Shown here: positions 1 through 5,352 of the stretch, piece after piece
Layout: every line of letters begins with the position of its first letter
Position numbering within the stretch: position 1 is the first letter of the stretch
NCBI GenBank assembly: GCA_018818505.1
Contig: JAHIRR010000114.1
Span: 1 to 5,352, forward strand
DNA: 5,352 nucleotides
Source: Candidatus Omnitrophota bacterium
GTDB taxonomy: Bacteria > Omnitrophota > Koll11 > Gorgyraeales > Gorgyraeaceae
Direction: 5' to 3'
The notes under the pieces: generated by a model
What the model was told of the DNA's origin: nothing
Database searches by the model: none
The model's input: only the letters and a program-made list of their open reading frames with translations
Program-made: the position numbers and the translations under genes

Positions 1-1
1 G

Positions 2-259
2 AAAGAGCCAGGCGTAATAGCAAGGCTTTTTGAGGTGAAGTTTTTGCTCGGCCTCGGGCTTTGGCCTGGCAGCAGCAGTTTTAAGCTGACTAAGGGCGTG
101 CTGGCCACATTGGCGTGTTTTGAAAGAGACAGCTGGCAGATATCTTCCAAGATAAAGCTGACGCGCGAAGTAGGAAATGATATAAAGAAGGTTACAGCTA
201 AGATAATAGAGGATAATCTGGACAGGCCGCTGAAGACGGCGAAAATGCTTGCTGCATAA
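2..259 (+). CDS. recO: DNA repair protein RecO, C-terminal part (5' end outside window)
   Basis: This reading frame is open from the window edge to a TAA at 257-259 and gives the last 85 residues of a protein. It begins with a segment containing ARLFEVKFLLGLGLWPG, like the RecO helical domain that starts with a 'FELKLL..LG..P' pattern. It ends with LTREVGNDIKKVTAKIIEDN followed by LDRPLKTAKML, matching the family ending of a helix plus 'L.RPLKS...L'. RecO binds single-stranded DNA, anneals strands and, with RecR and RecF, helps load RecA at SSB-coated gaps in the cytoplasm. The stretch between these two segments is short and has one cysteine, so the four-cysteine zinc site of many RecO proteins is absent, as in some other family members. 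The in-frame GTG at 35 would be internal and is not a credible start. The assignment rests on a short C-terminal match and on its position before glyQ, so it is probable only. Confidence 0.62.
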   Translation, partial: KEPGVIARLFEVKFLLGLGLWPGSSSFKLTKGVLATLACFERDSWQISSKIKLTREVGNDIKKVTAKIIEDNLDRPLKTAKMLAA

Positions 260-265
260 CAATAG

Positions 266-369
266 TAAGGTTGCGTAAGGTTTCGTAAGGTTTCGTAATG
301 TTTCGTAAAGTTGCAATAGTGTAACCTCACGCAACCTAACGAAACTTAACGCAACTTCACGAAACCTCC
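266..369. repeat. Inverted array of degenerate 10-bp units between recO and glyQ
   Basis: The left arm (266-314) is about five copies of a decamer close to TAAGGTTTCG, with T/G alternating at the eighth base (TAAGGTTGCG, TAAGGTTTCG twice, TAATGTTTCG, TAAAGTTGC). The right arm (321-369) is the same unit in reverse complement (CGCAACCTAA, CGAAACTTAA, CGCAACTTCA and relatives). The arms are separated by AATAGT (315-320). Pairing base i with base 635-i over 268-314 gives, by hand count, 35 Watson-Crick pairs, 3 G-T/G-U pairs and 9 mismatches, so the RNA could form a hairpin of about 100 nt. No T-tract follows it on either side, so it is not a standard intrinsic terminator. Its unit reappears in the palindrome after glyS. 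It probably belongs to a dispersed intergenic repeat family; its function is unknown. Confidence 0.85.
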
Positions 370-374
370 ACAGT

Positions 375-379
375 GAGGA
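375..379 (+). promoter_or_regulatory. Ribosome binding site of glyQ
   Basis: GAGGA lies 6 bases before the ATG at 386, a good Shine-Dalgarno match and spacing. It sits a few bases outside the right arm of the inverted array (ending near 369), so the array need not hide it when folded. It supports the 386 start. Confidence 0.7.
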
Positions 380-385
380 CGTACT

Positions 386-1252
386 ATGAAAAAGTTATCT
401 TTTATCGAAGTAATCGATAGGCTAAATAGGTTCTGGCAAAAACAAGGATGCATAATTGTGCAGCCGCTTGATACAGAAGTGGGCGCGGGCACTTTTCATC
501 CAGCTACATTTTTCAAATCACTTGGCAAGGATAAATGGCGTACCGCCTATGTGCAGCCATCAAGACGCCCTACTGACGGCAGGTACGCGGATAATCCGTT
601 ACGCATGCAATATTATTATCAATATCAGGTGCTGGTAAAGCCGAATCCGAGAGACATAAAAAGGCTTTATCTGGAGAGCCTCAAGGCGCTGGGTGTGGAT
701 CTAAAGGCGCACGAGGTCAGGTTCGTGGAAGATGATTGGGAATCGCCTACGCTGGGCGCGTCTGGGCTGGGCTGGGAGGTATGGCTGGACAGCCTCGAGA
801 TAACACAGTTCACGTATTTTCAGCAGATAGGCGGCATAGAGGTGGATCATGTCTCCTGCGAGATCACGTATGGCCTGGAGCGCATAGCCATGTTTATACA
901 GAATAAGTTCAATGTCTTTGATCTAGAGTGGCAGCCAGGCGTGAAATACGGAGACCTGCACAAGAAACACGAGATAGAATATTCTAAATATAATTTTGAT
1001 GAAGCAGATATAGATATGCATCTAAAAGGCTTTGAGTCTTTTGAGAAAGAGGCAAAAAGGCTGCTGGAGAAAAAGTTGGTTTACCCGGCATATAGTTTTG
1101 TCTTAAAGGCATCGCATGCCTTTAATATACTTGATGCCCGCGGCGCTGTAAGCCAGAGTGAACGTCCGCGCTACATAGGCAGGATCCGCTCTTTAGCCAA
1201 GAAATGCGCGGAGTTATATTTGAAAAAAGCCGAGGCTGGACCTCGGCTTTAA
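386..1252 (+). CDS. glyQ: Glycyl-tRNA synthetase alpha subunit
   Basis: This is the catalytic subunit of the alpha2beta2 class II glycyl-tRNA synthetase, which activates glycine with ATP and charges tRNA-Gly together with GlyS in the cytoplasm. The 288-residue product is collinear with GlyQ. It has an N-terminal helix and strand with [20 protein letters not shown] (residues 17-36), motif 2 [14 protein letters not shown] (54-67), the [10 protein letters not shown] segment (124-133), [10 protein letters not shown] (141-150) and motif 3 ITYGLERIA (160-168). The helical C-terminal part includes [20 protein letters not shown] (241-260). Start choice follows the GAGGA ribosome binding site and normal N-terminal length. 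The protein is slightly short (the E. coli protein is about 303 residues). After the conserved helix [14 protein letters not shown], the usual tail (E. coli-like SREALGFP) is replaced by KKAEAGPRL, encoded by one arm of an inverted repeat. No catalytic motif is affected. The frame overlaps the open glyS frame, and its TAA lies 38 bases before the chosen glyS ATG. Confidence 0.97.
   Translation: MKKLSFIEVIDRLNRFWQKQGCIIVQPLDTEVGAGTFHPATFFKSLGKDKWRTAYVQPSRRPTDGRYADNPLRMQYYYQYQVLVKPNPRDIKRLYLESLKALGVDLKAHEVRFVEDDWESPTLGASGLGWEVWLDSLEITQFTYFQQIGGIEVDHVSCEITYGLERIAMFIQNKFNVFDLEWQPGVKYGDLHKKHEIEYSKYNFDEADIDMHLKGFESFEKEAKRLLEKKLVYPAYSFVLKASHAFNILDARGAVSQSERPRYIGRIRSLAKKCAELYLKKAEAGPRL
1222..1250 (-). 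terminator. Terminator-shaped hairpin on the minus strand inside the glyQ 3' end
   Basis: Read on the minus strand, the 10-bp stem AAAGCCGAGG / CCTCGGCTTT with a 5-base loop is followed by a run of six T in total (three in the stem and three beyond it), the form of a Rho-independent terminator. No minus-strand gene is recognisable upstream of it in this window. It may block antisense transcription, or it may be a relic of a terminator carried in from elsewhere. The shape is clear; activity is not shown. Confidence 0.35.
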
Positions 1253-1274
1253 AAAAAGCCGAGGTCCAGCCTCG
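1223..1274. repeat. Compound inverted repeat spanning the glyQ stop codon
   Basis: Two perfect inverted repeats overlap. A 10-bp stem pairs AAAGCCGAGG (1226-1235) with CCTCGGCTTT (1241-1250) around the loop CTGGA. A larger 20-bp stem pairs 1231-1250 with 1255-1274 around AAAA. The two cannot form together because both use 1231-1235 and 1241-1250. The direct repeat A6-GCCGAGG occurs at 1223-1235 and 1252-1264, with loops CTGGA and TCCAG that are reverse complements. It therefore looks like a terminator-type hairpin duplicated in inverted orientation. The glyQ TAA (1250-1252) falls at the apex of the large hairpin, and the repeat encodes the last nine GlyQ residues (KKAEAGPRL). No U-tract follows on the + strand. 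Possible roles are control of glyQ-to-glyS coupling or mRNA stability; none is proven. Confidence 0.85.
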
Positions 1275-1290
1275 AGCACGCGAACGCATT

Positions 1291-3285
1291 ATGAAAGATT
1301 TTCTTTTGGAGATAAATGTGGAGGAGCTGCCAGCAGGCTATGTAAGGCCTGCGCTGAAGCAGTTGAGTCAGGCCTTTTTAAAGGAGCTTGACTGCGCTGG
1401 TAAGGTTATTTCAGCTGGCACAAAAGATACGCTGATCTGTCGAATAAAGGATTTACCATTGAGTCAGGAGACTCTTGCCAAAGAAATAGTCGGCCCGCCT
1501 AAAAGGATTGCCTTTGATGAAGAAGGAAATCCCACGAAGCAGGCCATTGGGTTTGCAAAGAATCAAGGCGTAAAAGTAGATGAACTTAAGATTAAAAAGA
1601 CGCCAAAAGGCGAATATATATTTATTGAAAAAAAAGAAAAACCACGCGGCACAAAAGATGTCCTTAGGGAAATAACCCCGCGCATTATAAGGAATATCTA
1701 TTTTCCAAAGACAATGAGATGGGATGATTCTGGCCTGCGTTTTGCAAGGCCGATAGAATCAGTCTTGGCTTTGTTCGGCAAAGAGAATTTAGATATTAAG
1801 CTCGGCAACATCCCCCCTGCAAGATGTCCGAAGAAAATAGAATTAGTTGATTCAGATAAAAGAAAGGCCGAGATAAAAAGATTGATCTTGCGCGAAGCAA
1901 AGAGGCTCAGGGCGGATCAACGCGTTGATGAAACGCTTCTGGAAGAGATAACGTTTATGGTCAATCTGCCTATTGTATTCAGCGGAGAATTTGACAAGAA
2001 ATTTTTGGCCTTGCCGGAAGATGTGCTCAGGGCCAGCATGGCAAAGCATCAGAGGATATTTCCTGTTGCGAAAAAATACAGACTCATAAACAGGTTTATC
2101 GCTGTAATAGACGGCCGCGGCAGAAACGTGAGGCTGGTGAGAAGAAATTACGAAAATATCTTAGAGGCAAAACTAAAGGATAGCCTGTTTTTCTTTGACG
2201 AGGATATGAAAAAAAGCCTCTCAGATAATATTTCCCAATTAAAGGGCTTGATCTTTCACAAGGATTTAGGTAATATGTTCGAAAAAATTGAGCGCCTGAA
2301 AGCGCTTTGTGCTTTTGTCTGCGACAGATTAAATATGGATAGTTCTTTGAAAAAGAGTCTAGAGAGATCAGCCGAGCTTTCAAAAGTAGATCTTGTTACT
2401 CATATGGTCGGTGAGTTTCCGAGCCTGCAGGGTGTGATGGGAAGAGAGTATGCATTGAGAAGCGGAGAAGAAAAAGATGTTGCGTTGGCCATAGGCGAAC
2501 AGTACCTTCCTCAGGGCATGGAAGATAAACTACCAAAGACAAAACAGGGCGCGATCCTTGCTATCAGCGACAAGGTAGACAATGTGGTTGGATTTTTAGG
2601 TGTGACTAAAGAGGTCAGTGGGAGCTTTGACCCGTTTGGCATAAGAAGGAACGCGCTAGGCCTTCTTCGCATTGTAAAAGATCAGTCATTGAGATTTGAA
2701 ATGGCCGGGTTGATAGAAAAGGCAATCCAGTTATACAGTGACAAATTAAAGGTTTCTGAGACCAAGGTACTTGATTATATAAAGGATAGGGTGGAATCTT
2801 TAATGGGGGATGTCAGGCCTATTGAATTAAAAAAGGCAGTACTGGGATCAGGGTGTTCCGACATAGTCAATATATTTAATAGGATAGAGATATTGAGTTC
2901 TGCAGCGAGTGAGAGATATTTTTTAGAAGCTGCAAAGGTCGTAGAGCGCACGAGTAATATTTTAAAAGGCGCGGAAAAGGAAAAAATAGGTGAGGTAGAT
3001 GAAAAACTTTTCAAAGAAGATCTCGAACGCTCTGTCTGGAGGGCGTACATGGATTCAAAGGATAAAATAAAAGGCCTCATTGAGAAAGAGCAGTACAAGG
3101 AGGCGACCAGAGAGTATGCTGGCGCGTTCTTTAAGGTATTACATGATTTTTTTGACAATGTAATGGTGAATGATAAAGATCGATCATTGCGATCAAATCG
3201 CCTGGCAATGATGAAGGCGATAAACAGATTATACACAGAACGTATAGCTGATCTGGCATTGTTGCCACAGATAGTAGTGAAATAA
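1291..3285 (+). CDS. glyS: Glycyl-tRNA synthetase beta subunit
   Basis: This is the beta subunit of tetrameric glycyl-tRNA synthetase, needed for tRNA-Gly recognition and for activity with GlyQ. Starting at the ATG at 1291 gives 664 residues, beginning MKDFLLEINVEELPAGYV, the typical GlyS N-terminus ('LL.EI..EELPA'). The E. coli protein is about 689 residues. Family landmarks follow: VGPPKRIAFDEEGNPTKQAI (67-86), MRWDDSGLRFARPI (142-155) and LPEDVLRASMAKHQRIFPV (241-259). The HD-like region has SKVDLVTHMVGEF and LQGVMGREYA (364-388), LPKTKQGAILAISDKVDNVVG (from 414) and DPFGIRRNALGLLRI (447-461). A C-terminal DALR-type tRNA-binding domain ends with FFDNVMVND and LRSNRLAMMKAI (620-644). An upstream in-frame ATG at 1204 would add 29 residues encoded by glyQ and the inverted repeat and is not family-like. 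No Shine-Dalgarno sequence is seen before 1291, so translation probably depends on coupling to glyQ. Confidence 0.96.
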   Translation: MKDFLLEINVEELPAGYVRPALKQLSQAFLKELDCAGKVISAGTKDTLICRIKDLPLSQETLAKEIVGPPKRIAFDEEGNPTKQAIGFAKNQGVKVDELKIKKTPKGEYIFIEKKEKPRGTKDVLREITPRIIRNIYFPKTMRWDDSGLRFARPIESVLALFGKENLDIKLGNIPPARCPKKIELVDSDKRKAEIKRLILREAKRLRADQRVDETLLEEITFMVNLPIVFSGEFDKKFLALPEDVLRASMAKHQRIFPVAKKYRLINRFIAVIDGRGRNVRLVRRNYENILEAKLKDSLFFFDEDMKKSLSDNISQLKGLIFHKDLGNMFEKIERLKALCAFVCDRLNMDSSLKKSLERSAELSKVDLVTHMVGEFPSLQGVMGREYALRSGEEKDVALAIGEQYLPQGMEDKLPKTKQGAILAISDKVDNVVGFLGVTKEVSGSFDPFGIRRNALGLLRIVKDQSLRFEMAGLIEKAIQLYSDKLKVSETKVLDYIKDRVESLMGDVRPIELKKAVLGSGCSDIVNIFNRIEILSSAASERYFLEAAKVVERTSNILKGAEKEKIGEVDEKLFKEDLERSVWRAYMDSKDKIKGLIEKEQYKEATREYAGAFFKVLHDFFDNVMVNDKDRSLRSNRLAMMKAINRLYTERIADLALLPQIVVK

Positions 3286-3294
3286 TCGCGGAAA

Positions 3295-3348
3295 ACCTTC
3301 CGCAACCTCGGAGGTTGCCGTACGGCAACCTCCGAGGTTGCGGAAGGT
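3295..3348. repeat. Perfect 54-bp palindrome between glyS and ppdK, with nested hairpins
   Basis: Bases 3295-3321 are the exact reverse complement of 3322-3348, with no central spacer (centre GCCGT|ACGGC). Each arm contains its own near-perfect 17-base palindrome, GCAACCTCGGAGGTTGC at 3302-3318 and GCAACCTCCGAGGTTGC at 3325-3341, so the RNA can form either one long hairpin or two 8-bp hairpins (cruciform in DNA). A further short stem, GCGGAA (3288-3293) with TTCCGC (3298-3303), competes at the left edge. There is no T-run on the + strand after it; on the minus strand it would be followed by TTTTCC, only weakly terminator-like. It begins 10 bases after the glyS stop and ends just before the ppdK ribosome binding site. 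Likely roles are mRNA 3' end protection, differential expression of ppdK, or a dispersed repeat element; none is demonstrated. Confidence 0.95.
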
Positions 3349-3352
3349 AGAG

Positions 3353-3359
3353 AAAGGAG
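3353..3359 (+). promoter_or_regulatory. Ribosome binding site of ppdK
   Basis: AAAGGAG ends 8 bases before the ATG at 3368, a strong Shine-Dalgarno match. It lies 4 bases outside the palindrome, so folding of the palindrome would leave it exposed. A second, shorter AAGG (3364-3367) abuts the start and could only serve the internal ATG at 3377. Confidence 0.8.
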
Positions 3360-3367
3360 CAGTAAGG

Positions 3368-5352
3368 ATGGCAAAGATGGTGTACTTCTTTGGTAAAGGA
3401 AAGGCAGACGGAAATACAAAAATGAAAGCGCTTCTCGGAGGTAAGGGCGCTAACCTGGCAGAGATGACAAATATAGGCGTTCCTGTTCCTCCTGGATTTA
3501 CTATTTCAACAGAGGTGTGCGATTATTATTATAAACACGGCAAAAATTATCCTGCTGATCTTCAGAAGCAGATCGACGCAAATATAGAAAAGCTTGAAAA
3601 GGCAATGGGCGCAAAACTCGGCGACATCAATAACCCGCTGTTAGTGTCAGTAAGGAGCGGCGCTGCTGTTTCTATGCCTGGCATGATGAACACAGTTCTT
3701 AATCTAGGCCTTAATGACCATGCTGTCATAGGCATGGCTAAAAAGACCGGCAATGAGAGTCTTGCATGGGATGCATATAGAAGGTTTATTGATATGTTCG
3801 GTGATGTGGTAATGGGTGTTGACCATGAGCATTTTGAAGAAAAGATCCATGCCCTGAAAAAGAAATACAGGGTAAAGCTGGACAACGAGCTTACAGCAGA
3901 TCAGTTAAAGGAATTAGTCGGCGAATATAAAAAGGTATACGAGAAGCATGTCAAAAAACCTTTTCCAAGCAATGCCAAGGATCAGTTGATGGCTGCTGTA
4001 AAGGCGGTATTTGGATCATGGAATACAGAGAGGGCTGTAGTTTACAGAAGGATCAACAGGATCACGGGACTTCTCGGCACAGCTGTAAATGTCCAGGCAA
4101 TGGTATTTGGCAACATGGGCAATACTTCAGGCACAGGCGTTGCCTTTACGCGCAACCCGTCTACCGGCGAAAATAAATTTTTCGGGGAGTTTCTTATAAA
4201 CGCGCAGGGCGAGGATGTTGTAGCAGGCATAAGAACGCCAGAGCCTATAAGTGATCTGAAAAAGGAAATGCCAAAAGTTTACAAAGAGCTCGATGCCATC
4301 AGGTATAAGCTAGAAAAGCATTATAAGGATATACAGGATGTGGAATTCACTATCCAGGAAGGCACGCTTTATATGCTGCAGACGCGTACAGGCAAGCGTA
4401 CAGGCCTGGCAGCTGTAAAGATCGCGTACGACATGGTAAAAGAAAAAATGATCAGCCCTAAAGAGGCTCTCATGAGAGTAGAGGGAGATCAGCTCAACCA
4501 ACTCCTTTTCCCTATATTTGACCTTAAAGCAAAATCCAATGCTACTGTAGTTGCTAAGGGCCTTCCTGCTGGCCCTGGCGCAGCGTCAGCCCAGGTAGTG
4601 TTTACTGCAAAAGATGCTGAGGCATGGAAGAGTAAAGGAAAGAAGGTCATCCTTGTCAGGCACGAGACATCTCCAGAGGACGTTGCAGGTATGCATGCCG
4701 CAGAAGGCATATTGACATCAACTGGAGGCATGACTTCTCATGCCGCTGTTGTTGCCAGGGGCTGGGGAAAATGCTGCATAGCTGGATGCAGCGCGTTGAA
4801 TATTAATTATGCAAAGAAAGAGATACGGGTCTCTGGAAAGACAATAAAAGAAGGAGATTTTATTTCACTTGATGGCTCGACAGGAGAAGTAATGCTGGGA
4901 GATATTAAGGTTTCTTCGAGCCCTGTTATCGCAGGATTAGTAGAAGGTAATTTAAAAGCGAAAAAGAGCGAGATATATAAAATGTTCAGCCAGATCATGG
5001 AATGGGCTGATCAGTATCGCAAGATAAATGTGCGCACGAATTCAGACACACCAAAGGATTCTCTGGCTGGCCGCAGGCTTGGCGCTGAAGGCATAGGCCT
5101 TACCAGGACAGAGCACATGTTTTTTGAAGGCGAAAGGATATGGGCTGTCAGGGAGTTTATTCTTGCCCAGGATAAAGAGGCAAGAGAAAAGGCGCTTAAG
5201 AAATTACTGCCTTATCAGAGAAAGGATTTCGAAGGCATTTTTAAGGAGATGGATGGATTGCCCGTTACTATCAGGCTGTTAGATCCACCTTTACATGAAT
5301 TTTTGCCGAACAATGAATCAGGCATAAAGGAAATGGCAAGGAGGCTGAAGCA
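3368..5352 (+). CDS. ppdK: Pyruvate, phosphate dikinase, N-terminal 661 residues (3' end outside window)
   Basis: The enzyme reversibly converts pyruvate, ATP and phosphate to phosphoenolpyruvate, AMP and pyrophosphate in the cytoplasm. The frame is open without interruption to the window edge, covering about three quarters of a family of roughly 870-900 residues. It opens MAKMVYFFGKGKADGN, then LLGGKGANLAEM (22-33), the ATP-grasp nucleotide domain with VRSGAAVSMPGMMNT (R96), GVAFTRNPSTGE (T261 region) and MLQTRTGKR (Q338). The swivelling phosphohistidine domain contains GLPAGPGAASAQVVF (398-412) and GGMTSHAAVVARG with catalytic His458. The start of the C-terminal TIM barrel has RTNSDTP, EGIGLTRTEHMFF (R580) and TIRLLDPPLHEFLP (R636), the likely PEP-binding arginines. 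The final catalytic cysteine region is not in the window. Thr456, two residues before the histidine, is the position phosphorylated by the PDRP regulator in plants. The N-terminus and spacing distinguish it from PEP synthase. The start is set by AAAGGAG and by the standard MAK..YFF N-terminus. Confidence 0.97.
   Translation, partial: MAKMVYFFGKGKADGNTKMKALLGGKGANLAEMTNIGVPVPPGFTISTEVCDYYYKHGKNYPADLQKQIDANIEKLEKAMGAKLGDINNPLLVSVRSGAAVSMPGMMNTVLNLGLNDHAVIGMAKKTGNESLAWDAYRRFIDMFGDVVMGVDHEHFEEKIHALKKKYRVKLDNELTADQLKELVGEYKKVYEKHVKKPFPSNAKDQLMAAVKAVFGSWNTERAVVYRRINRITGLLGTAVNVQAMVFGNMGNTSGTGVAFTRNPSTGENKFFGEFLINAQGEDVVAGIRTPEPISDLKKEMPKVYKELDAIRYKLEKHYKDIQDVEFTIQEGTLYMLQTRTGKRTGLAAVKIAYDMVKEKMISPKEALMRVEGDQLNQLLFPIFDLKAKSNATVVAKGLPAGPGAASAQVVFTAKDAEAWKSKGKKVILVRHETSPEDVAGMHAAEGILTSTGGMTSHAAVVARGWGKCCIAGCSALNINYAKKEIRVSGKTIKEGDFISLDGSTGEVMLGDIKVSSSPVIAGLVEGNLKAKKSEIYKMFSQIMEWADQYRKINVRTNSDTPKDSLAGRRLGAEGIGLTRTEHMFFEGERIWAVREFILAQDKEAREKALKKLLPYQRKDFEGIFKEMDGLPVTIRLLDPPLHEFLPNNESGIKEMARRLK

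Noticed and set aside
260..385. CRISPR array or T-box leader upstream of glyQ
   Set aside because: The units are 10 bp, contiguous and inverted, with no unique spacers, so it is not CRISPR. I could not find a T-box consensus (AGGGTGGNACCGCG) or a terminator with a T-tract, so a tRNA-Gly T-box is unsupported.
456..638. 60-codon + strand open frame inside glyQ
   Set aside because: It is an alternate frame of conserved GlyQ motif 2 with no plausible product.
1204..1290. Upstream ATG at 1204 as the glyS start
   Set aside because: It adds 29 residues with no resemblance to GlyS, lies inside glyQ and is partly encoded by the inverted repeat. The family N-terminus begins at 1291.
3295..3348. Intrinsic terminator of the glyS operon on the + strand
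   Set aside because: The stem is strong but is followed by TAGAGAAAGG with no U-tract, so standard Rho-independent termination is not supported on this strand.
2775..3419. 214-codon minus-strand open frame antisense to the glyS 3' end and across the palindrome
   Set aside because: It lies opposite a strongly conserved coding region, its translation is low-complexity Ser/Leu-rich with no recognisable domain, and it crosses an intergenic palindrome; it is a shadow frame.
3562..3885. 107-codon minus-strand open frame within ppdK
   Set aside because: It is antisense to an intact, well-conserved ppdK frame and has no domain or ribosome binding site of its own.

Overview
The window is a compact, single-strand stretch of a bacterial chromosome. 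It holds the 3' end of a probable recO, complete glyQ and glyS (the two subunits of the tetrameric bacterial glycyl-tRNA synthetase), and the first roughly three quarters of ppdK (pyruvate, phosphate dikinase). All four read on the + strand. The order recO-glyQ-glyS-ppdK is, from memory, found in several deep-branching or delta-proteobacteria-like lineages and in Omnitrophota. Frequent ATA (Ile) and AGG/AGA (Arg) codons, moderate GC and palindrome-rich intergenic spaces would suit an Omnitrophota-like (former OP3) or related uncultured bacterium. That placement is a tentative inference.

Layout: 2-259 recO C-terminus (5' end outside the window); 260-385 intergenic, almost filled by an imperfect inverted array of 10-bp units (about 266-369) that ends just before the glyQ ribosome binding site; 386-1252 glyQ; 1223-1274 a compound inverted repeat that encodes the last residues of glyQ, places its stop codon at a hairpin apex and fills most of the glyQ-glyS gap; 1291-3285 glyS; 3286-3367 intergenic with a perfect 54-bp palindrome (3295-3348) followed by the ppdK ribosome binding site; 3368-5352 ppdK, open at the window edge. 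No stretch over 300 bases lacks a gene.

Functionally, GlyQ and GlyS form an alpha2beta2 enzyme that charges tRNA-Gly. PpdK interconverts pyruvate and phosphoenolpyruvate in central carbon metabolism, and RecO works in RecFOR recombinational repair. They share no pathway, so the grouping is probably a conserved co-transcribed neighbourhood.

The protein-coding content is ordinary housekeeping. The unusual part is that all three gene junctions carry elaborate inverted repeats. Two of them (266-369 and 3295-3348) share a nearly identical sequence unit and probably belong to one dispersed repeat family. The third has eroded or replaced the extreme C-terminus of GlyQ and leaves glyS without a visible Shine-Dalgarno sequence. 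I see no evidence for a new defence, mobile or biosynthetic system here.
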